This document shows positions 34,343-42,709 of a stretch of 64,000 nt of DNA, one piece after another. Under the pieces are notes generated by a model. The model worked only from the letters and a program-made list of their open reading frames with translations, ran no database searches and was not told the DNA's origin. Each line of letters starts with the position of its first letter. The stretch's first letter is position 1. Source of the stretch: JALQTD01 sp036825655 (GTDB lineage: Bacteria; Bacteroidota; Bacteroidia; Flavobacteriales_D; Sanyastnellaceae). The stretch covers positions 1-64,000 of the forward strand of contig DAISXU010000002.1 of NCBI GenBank assembly GCA_036825655.1, in the 5' to 3' direction. A program made the translations under genes and the position numbers.

Positions 34343-35346
34343 CCTGCTTGTACCGTCGAATAGTCTCCTAAACTAACGTCACTCACCCCCCCGTCATATG
34401 CCGCGTGGCTTCCAATCATGGCTCCTTGCAATCGTGCGTTGCGAATGGTTGAATGGTTTTGGATGAGTACGTTTTCGAGGCGACTGTCAGCAACGACCGT
34501 GCCAGCTCCAATGGTGGCGTGAGGGCCGATGACGGATCGCTCAATGCGCACGTTGGCTCCCAAATACACGGGAGGAATGATGATGCTTTCCGAAACATCG
34601 GCCGTGGAATCAATGCTGTTCCCGTCCTGTGTGAGTTCCAAAATGCGTTGGTTCGTTTCGACGGTCGCAGCTTTGTTGCCACAGTCCATCCACTCACTTA
34701 CTTCCCCTGGAATGAACCGCAGTCCGGCCTGTGTCATGTTGCGCAAGGCGTCCGGAAGTTGGAATTCACCACCGTGTTGGATGCCCTCGTCGATGAGTCG
34801 CTGAAGTTCTCGTTCGAGCCGTTCTCCATCCTTGAAAGCGTAGATGCCAATCATCGCCAAGTCACCTACCCATTGTTTGGGTTTTTCTACATAATCCACA
34901 ATGGCTCCCGAGCCATCCGTGACCACCACCCCAAACGCACTCGGATCTTCGATGCGCTGCACGAAAAGGACGCCATCCGCGTCGGGGTCAATGGTGAAGT
35001 CGGCTCTGAAAAGCGTATCAGCAAAGGCGACCACCACCGGACCTTGGAGCGATTCACGGCCACAAAGAATGGCGTGGGCTGTGCCCAAGGGTTCGTGTTG
35101 GTAACAAATCCGCCCCCTTGCCCCGAGTCGCTCAGCCACGGCCAAAAGCTGTGCTTCCGCTTCCGCCCCAAAATCTCCAATGACAAATGCGATTTCCTCT
35201 ACCCGCTGTCCGCTTCGCGCAACAATGTCCTCCACGAGCCGCTCCACAATCGGTTTTCCAGCAACAGGAATGAGTGGTTTTGGAACGGTCAAGGTGTGTG
35301 GTCGCAACCGGCTCCCGCGACCAGCCATGGGGACAATGATGTTCAT
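34339..35346 (-). CDS. Sugar-1-phosphate nucleotidyltransferase
   Basis: A 335-residue enzyme that activates a sugar phosphate with NTP, probably glucose-1-phosphate or N-acetylglucosamine-1-phosphate. The N-terminal 'IIVPMAGRGSRLRPHTLTVP' followed by 'KPLIPVAGKP' is the signature motif; 'YQHEPLGTAHAI' and 'FADTLF' form the nucleotide site, and 'GGEFQLPDAL' the sugar site. The last 90 residues are a left-handed beta-helix-like tail ('NVLIQNHSTIRNARLQGAMIG'). The ATG at 35346 begins the motif directly; longer starts overlap dut. It is joined to the TPR gene by an ATGA overlap. The exact sugar is not resolved. Confidence 0.87.
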   Translation of the reverse strand: MNIIVPMAGRGSRLRPHTLTVPKPLIPVAGKPIVERLVEDIVARSGQRVEEIAFVIGDFGAEAEAQLLAVAERLGARGRICYQHEPLGTAHAILCGRESLQGPVVVAFADTLFRADFTIDPDADGVLFVQRIEDPSAFGVVVTDGSGAIVDYVEKPKQWVGDLAMIGIYAFKDGERLERELQRLIDEGIQHGGEFQLPDALRNMTQAGLRFIPGEVSEWMDCGNKAATVETNQRILELTQDGNSIDSTADVSESIIIPPVYLGANVRIERSVIGPHATIGAGTVVADSRLENVLIQNHSTIRNARLQGAMIGSHAAYDGGVSDVSLGDYSTVQAG

Positions 35347-35365
35347 GGTTGCGAAGTTAAGCGGT

Positions 35366-35806
35366 TCAGTGCGTTCCGGTATGGCCAAATCCACCCGCGC
35401 CGCGATCGGTTTCGGATAGGACTTGGACTTCGTTCCAAACCACGCGCTCATACCGGGCCAAAACGAGCTGGGCAATGCGCTCTCCATGCTCGACTTGGAA
35501 GGGTTGTGCTCCGTGATTGATCAAGAGCACCCCAATTTCTCCTCGGTAATCTGCATCGATGGTGCCCGGGGCGTTGAGGACGGTCACCCCGTGCTTGAAA
35601 GCCAGGCCACTTCGAGGCCTCACCTGCAATTCCGTGCCTTCTGGCAGCGCCACAAACAGCCCGGTTTTCACCAGTTGGAATTCGCCAGGCGCGAGGGTGA
35701 TGGGTGCTTCGAGGCATGCCCGAACATCGAGGCCCGCACTTTGAAGGGTGGCATATGCCGGAAGCGGATGACCACTTTCATTTCGAATTTCTACGAGTGC
35801 ACTCAT
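35366..35806 (-). CDS. dut: Deoxyuridine triphosphatase
   Basis: A 146-residue trimeric dUTPase that hydrolyses dUTP to dUMP, keeping uracil out of DNA and feeding dTMP synthesis. The five motifs are visible: 'SAGLDVRA', 'RPRSGLAFKHGV', 'GTIDADYRGEI', 'GERIAQLVL' and the C-terminal 'DRGAGGFGHTG'. Length is standard. Its start overlaps the crotonase stop by ATGA, and the nucleotidyltransferase starts 20 bp after its stop. Confidence 0.95.
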   Translation of the reverse strand: MSALVEIRNESGHPLPAYATLQSAGLDVRACLEAPITLAPGEFQLVKTGLFVALPEGTELQVRPRSGLAFKHGVTVLNAPGTIDADYRGEIGVLLINHGAQPFQVEHGERIAQLVLARYERVVWNEVQVLSETDRGAGGFGHTGTH

Positions 35807-36570
35807 TTTCCGGTGAATTCTGGCTTGCGCTTTTCAATGAATGCCCGGGTGCCTTCTGAAAAATCTGCCGTTTCAAATTGCGTTCCAAAACTGTTGATTT
35901 CAGCCTCGTATCCTTCTCGGCTATACCCCGCCAAAACTGAATCAAGAGCGTTCGCCAAAGCGGTAGGCGCATGCTTCATGATGCTTCGGGCCATGGCTTC
36001 AGCCGCTGCACCCAAATCGGCCAAAGGAACCACTTGGTTCACCAATCCGCAGGCCAATGCTTCATCGGCCTTCATCATCCGCGCCGTCAAAATCAACTCC
36101 AGTGCCTTGCCTTTTCCGATGAGTTGAGGCAGTCGCTGCGTGCCACCATATCCAGGAATCACTCCAAGGGATACTTCGGGCAGACCCATGCGAGCGTTGT
36201 CCGAAGCCACGCGCACATGCGCTGCCATGGCAAGTTCCAGTCCCCCACCCAGGGCGAACCCATTTACGGCAGCTACAACGGGCTTTCGGCATTGCTCCAA
36301 TTTGTCAAAGAGCAAGCGCTGACCACGGGCTGCCAATTCTTTGCCCTGCTCGCCATTGAAATCTGCGAATTCTTTGATGTCTGCTCCCGCTACGAATGCT
36401 TTTTCTCCGGATCCAGTGAGGACGATGGCGCGCACGTCATCGTCAGCTTTGGCGGCATCGATGGCATCGGAAAGGGCTTGTATGACTTCCCCATTCAGGG
36501 CGTTGAGGGCGTCAGGTCGGTTGATGGTCAGGGTCAATAGCCCGTCTTGAAGATCGCTGAGGATGAGCAT
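35803..36570 (-). CDS. Enoyl-CoA hydratase (crotonase family)
   Basis: A 255-residue crotonase, expected to hydrate short-chain enoyl-CoA such as crotonyl-CoA in fatty acid or amino acid breakdown. The oxyanion-hole segments 'FVAGADIKEFAD' and 'NGFALGGGLELAMA', and both catalytic glutamates (in 'GGLELAMA' and 'LPEVSLGVIPGYGG'), are present. I use ATG 36570 ('MLILSDLQDG'), although an ATG at 36591 is in frame. It starts a coupled series with dut. Family sequence alone does not fix the substrate. Confidence 0.88.
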   Translation of the reverse strand: MLILSDLQDGLLTLTINRPDALNALNGEVIQALSDAIDAAKADDDVRAIVLTGSGEKAFVAGADIKEFADFNGEQGKELAARGQRLLFDKLEQCRKPVVAAVNGFALGGGLELAMAAHVRVASDNARMGLPEVSLGVIPGYGGTQRLPQLIGKGKALELILTARMMKADEALACGLVNQVVPLADLGAAAEAMARSIMKHAPTALANALDSVLAGYSREGYEAEINSFGTQFETADFSEGTRAFIEKRKPEFTGK

Positions 36571-36624
36571 GGGTCTGAGTTTTCGCGTCAAAGTTACGCC
36601 ACAGTCCCCGGGAAGTGCTCTCTC

Positions 36625-38016
36625 TTAAAGCTTCTGCTCTCCCCAAATCCAACCCAACCGCCTCCAGGCCAAGGCGGCTTCAACTTCTGCGTCAATCCTG
36701 GCTTTCCGCGCCTTGATCAAAGAAGCCTCCCGGCTGTTGATTAAGAAGACCGAACTTTCACCTTCGTCGAATTTGATTCCTTCCGCTTCGAGCAACACCT
36801 CCGCTAAGAATTCTGCCTCACGCGCCGCCTGCCATTGATTCACGTAGCTGGACCAAGCGAGGCCAGCTCCCAGGGCGTCGGCTTGCCACTTGCGGGACTT
36901 GTTCTCGAGATCGAGCGCAATGTTCTCCCGGTTGATTCGAGCGAGTTCGAGGTCCCCACGCTCCTTGCGAAGAAAGAGGGGGAGGGCAGCTTTGAATTCA
37001 AAGGTGTAATCCGAATTGGGTTCAACTGGGGATGCCGCGCTTAGGGCGGCAATTCGAGCGTCGAGTTGGGGCTTGAGTTGCTCCCTTGCGAGGCGGATAT
37101 CAGCATCGGCTGCGGCGCCTTTTGCTGCGAGCATCTCATACAAGGGGTGGTCTGCCCATCGTGCCGAACGCGCCGCACCATTCAAGGCGTTGGCATCGAC
37201 CCAGGACGACGCTTCTTTCCAGTCCACTGGAGCCGTTGGGATCATTTCGCTGCTCAACTCTGACGGCCTTCCTGCAAGGTCCCAAAGCCAGGATTCGGCT
37301 TTTGCTCGGGTTTGGAAAAGTTCTGTCGAAGCGGTAGCTGCTTCCATTCGTCGGGTGGACCAGCGGAGCCGCGCTTCCACTGTGTCGATGGCAGCGCGGT
37401 CGCCACCCAGCACCGCAGCTCGGATGCCTTCGAGCCTCGTGTAGGCAAGCTGCTCAGCTTCTGCGGCGACCTGAGCTACCTCATGTGCTTTGTACCACTT
37501 CCAGTAAGAGTCAGCGGCTTCCAGGATCAAGTCGTTGAGCAATGCGCAGCGTTGGGCCGCATTGAGGTCGACATAGGCTTCAGCTTGACGAAGAGCCGTG
37601 CGTCGGGAGTCTGTGAGAAGGCCCTGCCCCAGGCGTAAGGTGGCGCCGACGGACCAGATTCCCCCCGCTGGAAGGGTGGATTCGGGGTTGAGGTAAACGC
37701 CGTCTGTGGCATTCCAACTGGACTCAAGGGCCAATCCAATGGGCGTTTCGGCCAGGAATCCAGTGCTGCGGTATCCATAGTATTCCGTGCCGCCGAAGGA
37801 CTTACTTTTCTCAGATGCGAATAATTTTGGATCGAATGCACCTCGGGCCTTCCTCAGGTAGGCAGCGGCGGCATCATCGAGGAGCGCTGCCTGAAGAGCA
37901 ATGGGGTGCTGATTGAGCACCGAATGGAGGAATGCGCCCTCTTCCAAAGGGGTCTGCGCTGCGGTCGTTGTGGCCATCGCCCAGGCGCACATCAGTAAGA
38001 AAAGCCTCGGCATCAT
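36625..38016 (-). CDS. TolC-family outer-membrane efflux protein
   Basis: A 463-residue outer-membrane channel of the TolC family with signal peptide 'MMPRLFLLMCAWAMATTTAA'. It shows the two helical hairpins ('ARLRWSTRRMEAATASTELF' and 'FLAEVLLEAEGIKFDEGESS') typical of TolC repeats. The start (ATGATG) overlaps the HlyD stop, and it is the last gene of an ABC, HlyD, TolC series, so it should form the exit duct of that exporter. 'FDEGESSVFLINSREASLI' is the usual TolC C-terminal landmark. Confidence 0.87.
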   Translation of the reverse strand: MMPRLFLLMCAWAMATTTAAQTPLEEGAFLHSVLNQHPIALQAALLDDAAAAYLRKARGAFDPKLFASEKSKSFGGTEYYGYRSTGFLAETPIGLALESSWNATDGVYLNPESTLPAGGIWSVGATLRLGQGLLTDSRRTALRQAEAYVDLNAAQRCALLNDLILEAADSYWKWYKAHEVAQVAAEAEQLAYTRLEGIRAAVLGGDRAAIDTVEARLRWSTRRMEAATASTELFQTRAKAESWLWDLAGRPSELSSEMIPTAPVDWKEASSWVDANALNGAARSARWADHPLYEMLAAKGAAADADIRLAREQLKPQLDARIAALSAASPVEPNSDYTFEFKAALPLFLRKERGDLELARINRENIALDLENKSRKWQADALGAGLAWSSYVNQWQAAREAEFLAEVLLEAEGIKFDEGESSVFLINSREASLIKARKARIDAEVEAALAWRRLGWIWGEQKL

Positions 38017-39362
38017 GAGGCTTTTTTGTCCTTTCGGTTGAAGGGACGCGAATAGAAATCCGGCGGGAATCCATTCAGTTGTCGCCACACTTCGTACCAA
38101 ATAGGCACCGTATTCAAAAGGGCAATGCCGCGCGCGCCCCCTCCGGCTCGAAGCGCTTGTGGCCAAGGATTTCCCTCACTTTCACGCACGAGCACACGGT
38201 ACAGGCCGTTTTCGCTGATTACGGGATCGATGGCCACCACTTCCCCAGGAAACGTCCCGTAGGTTACAGCAGGCCAGCCAGAGAATACAATCGAAGGCCA
38301 ACCGTCGAACAGGAACCGCACCTCATTTCCAAGCTGAATGAGTGGCAAGTCCATTGGAGCAATGTAAAACTCGACCGCCAGTGCAGTTTCCTCCGGCACA
38401 ATGGTCAAAATCGGAGTGCCTTCTTTCACGGTTTCTCCGATGCCCCCTTGGAGCGCTTTTGTAATCCGGCCCGCCTGGGGTGCGCGCAGGTAGCGAAAAC
38501 CTGCCCGCGCTTCATAATTCGCGAACGTATTCTTCAGTTTGGCTACTTCGCCTTGCGCCGATGCTGCGCCTGATTCTGCAGAGAATCGCTCAGCGCTCAC
38601 TTTGGCAAGTTTGTCTGCGAATTCACTGGCAATCGTGGATTGTTCGAGCAACGCATTCGCAAGGTCGTTTCGGCTGGTGGCGAGGGCATTGATGGCAGAG
38701 GTCAATTTGGCTTCTGTTTCTTGCTGCTTCAAGCGACGGGCTTCCAGCTCGGTTAGGGATTTGAGTCCTTGTTCGTAAAGTGTTTGTTGCCGGGAAAGCT
38801 GCGCCAATGCCACGTCCACGGCAGCTTGCGCCGCGATTTGGGCGGCGCTGTCCGTCGCAACGGCGAGCAAGGCTTGTTGCGTTTTGTTCCGAGCGGCAGC
38901 GGATTTCAGGTCCCGCGCCCTTTCAATGGCAGCAAACTGGTCTTCCAGTGCTTCGATTTTTGAACGGTAAGCGCTGAGGCTTGTCGTTTTTGCCAAAAGC
39001 TGCTCTTGCGTGCGTTCCAGGAGTTGAGGATCCGAGTATTCTGCTTTGATTTCTGAAAGCCGGACCAAGGTATCCCCAGGCGCTACAGTTTGTCCTTCAC
39101 TCACATACCATTGCTCAATTCTTCCTGGAATTGCACTCGGCACTTGCTGAGGACGCTGATCTGGTCGAAGCATGGTGATGGTACCAGTACTTTGAATGTT
39201 TTGGGTCCAAGGCAGGAATACCAAACCGATGAGCAACATGCCAATGGCGGCCAACAGTCGCCTCGTCCACGGTCCGGTGTACCGGCTCCGAAGCATGGAA
39301 AATGCTTCATACGCGCGCTCGTCGACGCGCTGTTCGATGGAGTTATCGCTGAGGTTAAGCAT
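38013..39362 (-). CDS. HlyD-family membrane fusion protein
   Basis: A 449-residue periplasmic adaptor. One membrane helix ('RRLLAAIGMLLIGLVFLPW') near residue 40 is followed by the lipoyl half-motif 'IPGRIEQWYVSEGQTVAPGD', a long alpha-hairpin (about 120-275) rich in Ala and Gln, the second half 'YLRAPQAGRITKALQ' and a beta-barrel with 'VRFLFDGWPSIVFSGWP'. The start at 39362 overlaps the ABC gene stop by eight bases. It should link the inner-membrane ABC protein to the TolC partner; the substrate is unknown. Confidence 0.88.
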   Translation of the reverse strand: MLNLSDNSIEQRVDERAYEAFSMLRSRYTGPWTRRLLAAIGMLLIGLVFLPWTQNIQSTGTITMLRPDQRPQQVPSAIPGRIEQWYVSEGQTVAPGDTLVRLSEIKAEYSDPQLLERTQEQLLAKTTSLSAYRSKIEALEDQFAAIERARDLKSAAARNKTQQALLAVATDSAAQIAAQAAVDVALAQLSRQQTLYEQGLKSLTELEARRLKQQETEAKLTSAINALATSRNDLANALLEQSTIASEFADKLAKVSAERFSAESGAASAQGEVAKLKNTFANYEARAGFRYLRAPQAGRITKALQGGIGETVKEGTPILTIVPEETALAVEFYIAPMDLPLIQLGNEVRFLFDGWPSIVFSGWPAVTYGTFPGEVVAIDPVISENGLYRVLVRESEGNPWPQALRAGGGARGIALLNTVPIWYEVWRQLNGFPPDFYSRPFNRKDKKAS

Positions 39363-41061
39363 GTTCACCGGGATGAGTTGTGATGCGATCGATTTGCCCA
39401 TCTTTGAGGTAAACAATGTGTGTACAACGCTCAAGGAAGGCTGGCTCAGTCGTTGCGGCCACTAAGGTCCAAGGGTGATCGCGCTGGGTCAAAAAGGCGG
39501 ACAAACGCTCCCGCTCGCTGCTTTCAAACGGGCGAAGAAAGGGATCGAGCACCAACAAGGAGGGCTTGCCCGCGATGGCTCGGGCGAGGAATATCTGATG
39601 AATGACCGTCTGGTGCAAGCCTTCGCCATCCGAGTTGAGGGCTGTTTCGAATCCATCTGGCCAGTTTTCGATGACCGGCATCAGCCCAACGGCTGCGGCA
39701 GCTCGTGTTAAATCGGCCATGCTGATGCCATCCCGTCCTACGGTTAAGTTTTCAGCAATCGTTCCTTCGAATATGACCTCCTGGGTGAGGTAGTCACCAA
39801 TTTGCCTCCGCAACTGGCGCTGGTCCCAATTCTTCGCCGGGATGCTGTTTAAAATGCGTGTCCCAGAGCTTGGTTCAATCAATCCTGACATGACATGCAG
39901 GAGGGAGGATTTACCACTGCCTGGAGGCCCGATCACGGCGACTCGTGCACCTTCAGGCAGTTCGAGATGGATGCCAGACAGCACTGGACGATTGATGTAG
40001 GTGCCTTTGGGGAGGCTGACATCCTTGAGTTGCACTTTGAACCCCCTTGGGGTCGGATTCGGCATGGGCTGATGCGATCCTTCGTGGTCCAGAGGAATGT
40101 CAGTCACTTGCCCCATTTTTTCCACGGCAGTAAGCACATCATAAATGGGTTCCATGGTTAGGATGAGTTTTTCCGCGGAATTCATGATTAAAATGATGAT
40201 GATCTCCGAAGCGACAAATTGCCCGACTGTGATTTCGTTTTCAATGACCAACAAACCTCCAAGAACCAGGAGTCCGAGGGTAATGAGCACCTTAAAGGCA
40301 ACGATGTTGCTGAATTGAAAAACAAGCACCTTGAAGTGGGCCTTGCGGTGGGCCAAATACGATTTCACCAAATGGTCCGTTCGTTCCACGGGCAAATTGG
40401 TTTGGCCTGCCAACTTAAACGTGTTGATCCCGCGAGCCAGCTCTTTCAGCCAATGCGCAACGCGGTACTTGTCACTGCTTTCCTTCAAACTTGTCTTCAT
40501 TCCTCGCGGGCCACTCCAAAAGACGATGGCTCCCAAAGTGGCTGCGAGTACGATGCCGAAGAAAATGAAATTGGGGTGGTAAAATGAGAGCAAGACAAGG
40601 CCAAACAAAATCTGGACCCCGCTTGCCGTAAAGTCCAGGAGCAGCTTCGAAAGCCCTTTTTGAACGTTGAGCGTGTCAAAGAATCGATTCACCAATTCTG
40701 GAGGATAGGTGCCGCTCAAGGCCTCTGTCTTGAACCGAGGAATGCGGTAGGCAAACTCAAATGCGGCTCGCGTGAAAATGCGTTGTTGCAGCACTTCGGT
40801 AATGCTCAATTGAACCACTTGGAGCAGGCCACTGAGTGCCACTCCGGCTGTCACAATGACCGTGAGGATGATCCAACTGGTGCTCACACGACCTGCGAGG
40901 ATCAAGCCCACGATGGCTTGAATGCCGAGGGGCAGGGTCAAGGCAACCAGTCCATTAACGGCGGCATATAAGTAAATGTAAGTGATGTCTCGGCGGTCCC
41001 GTTGGAACATCCGGAAGAGCCTCTGAATGGGGCGAACGCTGTCGGCAGAAATTGTCGGCAT
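39355..41061 (-). CDS. ABC exporter, fused membrane and ATPase domains, with degenerate ATPase site
   Basis: A 568-residue type I secretion-like ABC half-transporter with no C39 peptidase domain. Six helices (about 25-320) precede the ATPase. Walker A is intact ('GPPGSGKSS', 378-386). The LSGGQ signature is replaced by 'DGEGLHQTVIHQ', the Walker B Asp is followed by Pro507 ('LLVLDPFLRP') instead of the catalytic Glu, and the switch His is Thr ('VAATTEP'). ATP binding is likely but hydrolysis may be weak or lost. It heads the HlyD/TolC operon. The substrate is not known. Confidence 0.85.
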   Translation of the reverse strand: MPTISADSVRPIQRLFRMFQRDRRDITYIYLYAAVNGLVALTLPLGIQAIVGLILAGRVSTSWIILTVIVTAGVALSGLLQVVQLSITEVLQQRIFTRAAFEFAYRIPRFKTEALSGTYPPELVNRFFDTLNVQKGLSKLLLDFTASGVQILFGLVLLSFYHPNFIFFGIVLAATLGAIVFWSGPRGMKTSLKESSDKYRVAHWLKELARGINTFKLAGQTNLPVERTDHLVKSYLAHRKAHFKVLVFQFSNIVAFKVLITLGLLVLGGLLVIENEITVGQFVASEIIIILIMNSAEKLILTMEPIYDVLTAVEKMGQVTDIPLDHEGSHQPMPNPTPRGFKVQLKDVSLPKGTYINRPVLSGIHLELPEGARVAVIGPPGSGKSSLLHVMSGLIEPSSGTRILNSIPAKNWDQRQLRRQIGDYLTQEVIFEGTIAENLTVGRDGISMADLTRAAAAVGLMPVIENWPDGFETALNSDGEGLHQTVIHQIFLARAIAGKPSLLVLDPFLRPFESSERERLSAFLTQRDHPWTLVAATTEPAFLERCTHIVYLKDGQIDRITTHPGEHA

Positions 41062-41112
41062 GCGGGGTTGTTTAGAATGGCTCTAAATAACCCATAAGCG
41101 CCCTGGTTCAAG

Positions 41113-42708
41113 TTAAAAATGACCAAAATCCCTCTCGCGGGCCATGTGATCCGGTTGGCTCGCGATGAGTTGCTGGGTATAAGGATGTTGGGGCGTGTGA
41201 AGGACGTCATGGGCGGTTCCAGATTCTACGATTTGGCCCTGATGCATTACGGCAACGCGGTCGCAAAAACCCGCTACGACATGGAGGTCATGGCTGATGA
41301 ACAGGTAGGTAAGACCGCGTTGATTAGCAAGGTCCTGGAGCAATTCAAGGATCGATTCCCGGATGGCGGTGTCCAGAGCGGCAACGGACTCGTCGAGAAC
41401 GAGAAACTCGGGTTCGACGGCAAGGGCCCGAGCGATGACCACGCGTGCGCGCTGGCCGCCGCTGAGTTGGCCCGGTTTCTTGTTGGCTGTTTCGGGTGAG
41501 AGCCCGACCTCTGTCAGGAGGTCGTCGGCGCGTTGGATGGGATGTCCATGGGTAATGAGCACTTCTCGGAGCGCTGCGCCGATGGTCATTCGGGGATTGA
41601 GGGCGGCGTAAGGGTCTTGGAAGACGAGTTGTGCTCTCCGACGCAAGGAGGACATGGCTGCCCGATTGTTCGCTTCCACGGATGTCCCATCGAAAGTGAC
41701 GCGGCCGGAGTCAAAGGGTGTGAGGCCGATGAGCGCTCGGCCCAACGTTGATTTGCCCGAACCGCTTTCGCCAACCAGCCCGAGTCGTTCGCCGCGGTGT
41801 ATGCTGAGGTCAATGCCCTTGAGGGCTTGAAACTGCGCTAAAGGACGGCCCATAATGCTCTTCCGAGTCACGTAGGATTTGAGCACACCTTGTGCCACCA
41901 CGAGGGGCGGGGCGGGCTGATGAGGGATGTGCCCCACGGGACGTCGGTAAGCGGTGAGGAGTTCTTTGGTGTACGGGTGCTTGGGCGAATGGAAGATTTG
42001 GGCCAAATCCCCGCTCTCCACTACGTGCCCATTCCGCAACACGACCACCTCGTGCGCGGTGGCTTCTACAACTCCTAAATCGTGCGTAATGAACAAAATA
42101 GCCAAGCCACGTTCACGCTGCAATCGCTGCAACAAGAGCAGCAAGGACCGCTGGACGGTAACATCCAAGGCGGTCGTCGGTTCGTCCGCAATCAAGACCT
42201 CAGGATTGCTTGCCAAAGCCAGCGCTACCATGACCCGTTGCTTCTGGCCTCCACTCAATTCGTGCGGATACTTCCGTGCAGTCACCTCGGGATCAGGCAG
42301 CTCAACGTCCGCTAACAGCCGCACCACTTGCTTGCCAGCTTCGCGGTTTGTCAATCCCTGATGGACGAGCATGGACTCAGCGACTTGCTCCCCAATCTTC
42401 ATCGAAGGATTCAGTGAAGACATCGGGTCTTGGAAAACCATCGCCAAACCGCGTCCGCGGGGAGCACCAACCCGCAACCAATCTTGGCCCGAGGCGACAT
42501 GCATGACTTGGCCCGATGCTACCCGACCGTTGGAAGGGAGCAGCCCCATGATGGCAGAAGAGGTAACGCTTTTACCGGATCCACTTTCCCCTACCAGAGC
42601 TGTGGTTTGACCTGCACGCAACGTGAGACTTACGTCATGGGTGGTCGGTGCATGGCTTCCGAATGCGACGGACAAACCGCTCACTTCCAACACCACGCGA
42701 CCTTCCAT
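41113..42708 (-). CDS. Fused dual ATPase of a peptide/nickel-type ABC importer
   Basis: A 531-residue protein with two full ABC ATPase domains, as when DppD and DppF are joined. The first has 'GESGSGKSVTS', 'LSGGQKQRVMVALA' and 'LIADEPTTALD'; the second 'GESGSGKSTLGR', 'LSGGQRARVVIARA' and 'LVLDESVAALD'. A typical oligopeptide-ATPase C-terminal extension follows each. No permease or binding-protein gene lies beside it, so its partners must be elsewhere. ATG 42708 is one base from the hppD stop, so the two are probably co-transcribed, though no functional link to tyrosine breakdown is evident. Confidence 0.9.
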   Translation of the reverse strand: MEGRVVLEVSGLSVAFGSHAPTTHDVSLTLRAGQTTALVGESGSGKSVTSSAIMGLLPSNGRVASGQVMHVASGQDWLRVGAPRGRGLAMVFQDPMSSLNPSMKIGEQVAESMLVHQGLTNREAGKQVVRLLADVELPDPEVTARKYPHELSGGQKQRVMVALALASNPEVLIADEPTTALDVTVQRSLLLLLQRLQRERGLAILFITHDLGVVEATAHEVVVLRNGHVVESGDLAQIFHSPKHPYTKELLTAYRRPVGHIPHQPAPPLVVAQGVLKSYVTRKSIMGRPLAQFQALKGIDLSIHRGERLGLVGESGSGKSTLGRALIGLTPFDSGRVTFDGTSVEANNRAAMSSLRRRAQLVFQDPYAALNPRMTIGAALREVLITHGHPIQRADDLLTEVGLSPETANKKPGQLSGGQRARVVIARALAVEPEFLVLDESVAALDTAIRESILELLQDLANQRGLTYLFISHDLHVVAGFCDRVAVMHQGQIVESGTAHDVLHTPQHPYTQQLIASQPDHMARERDFGHF

Positions 42709-42709
42709 A

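Noticed and set aside
34453..35520. Open frame of 355 codons opposite the nucleotidyltransferase
   Set aside because: Shadow of a gene with intact family motifs.
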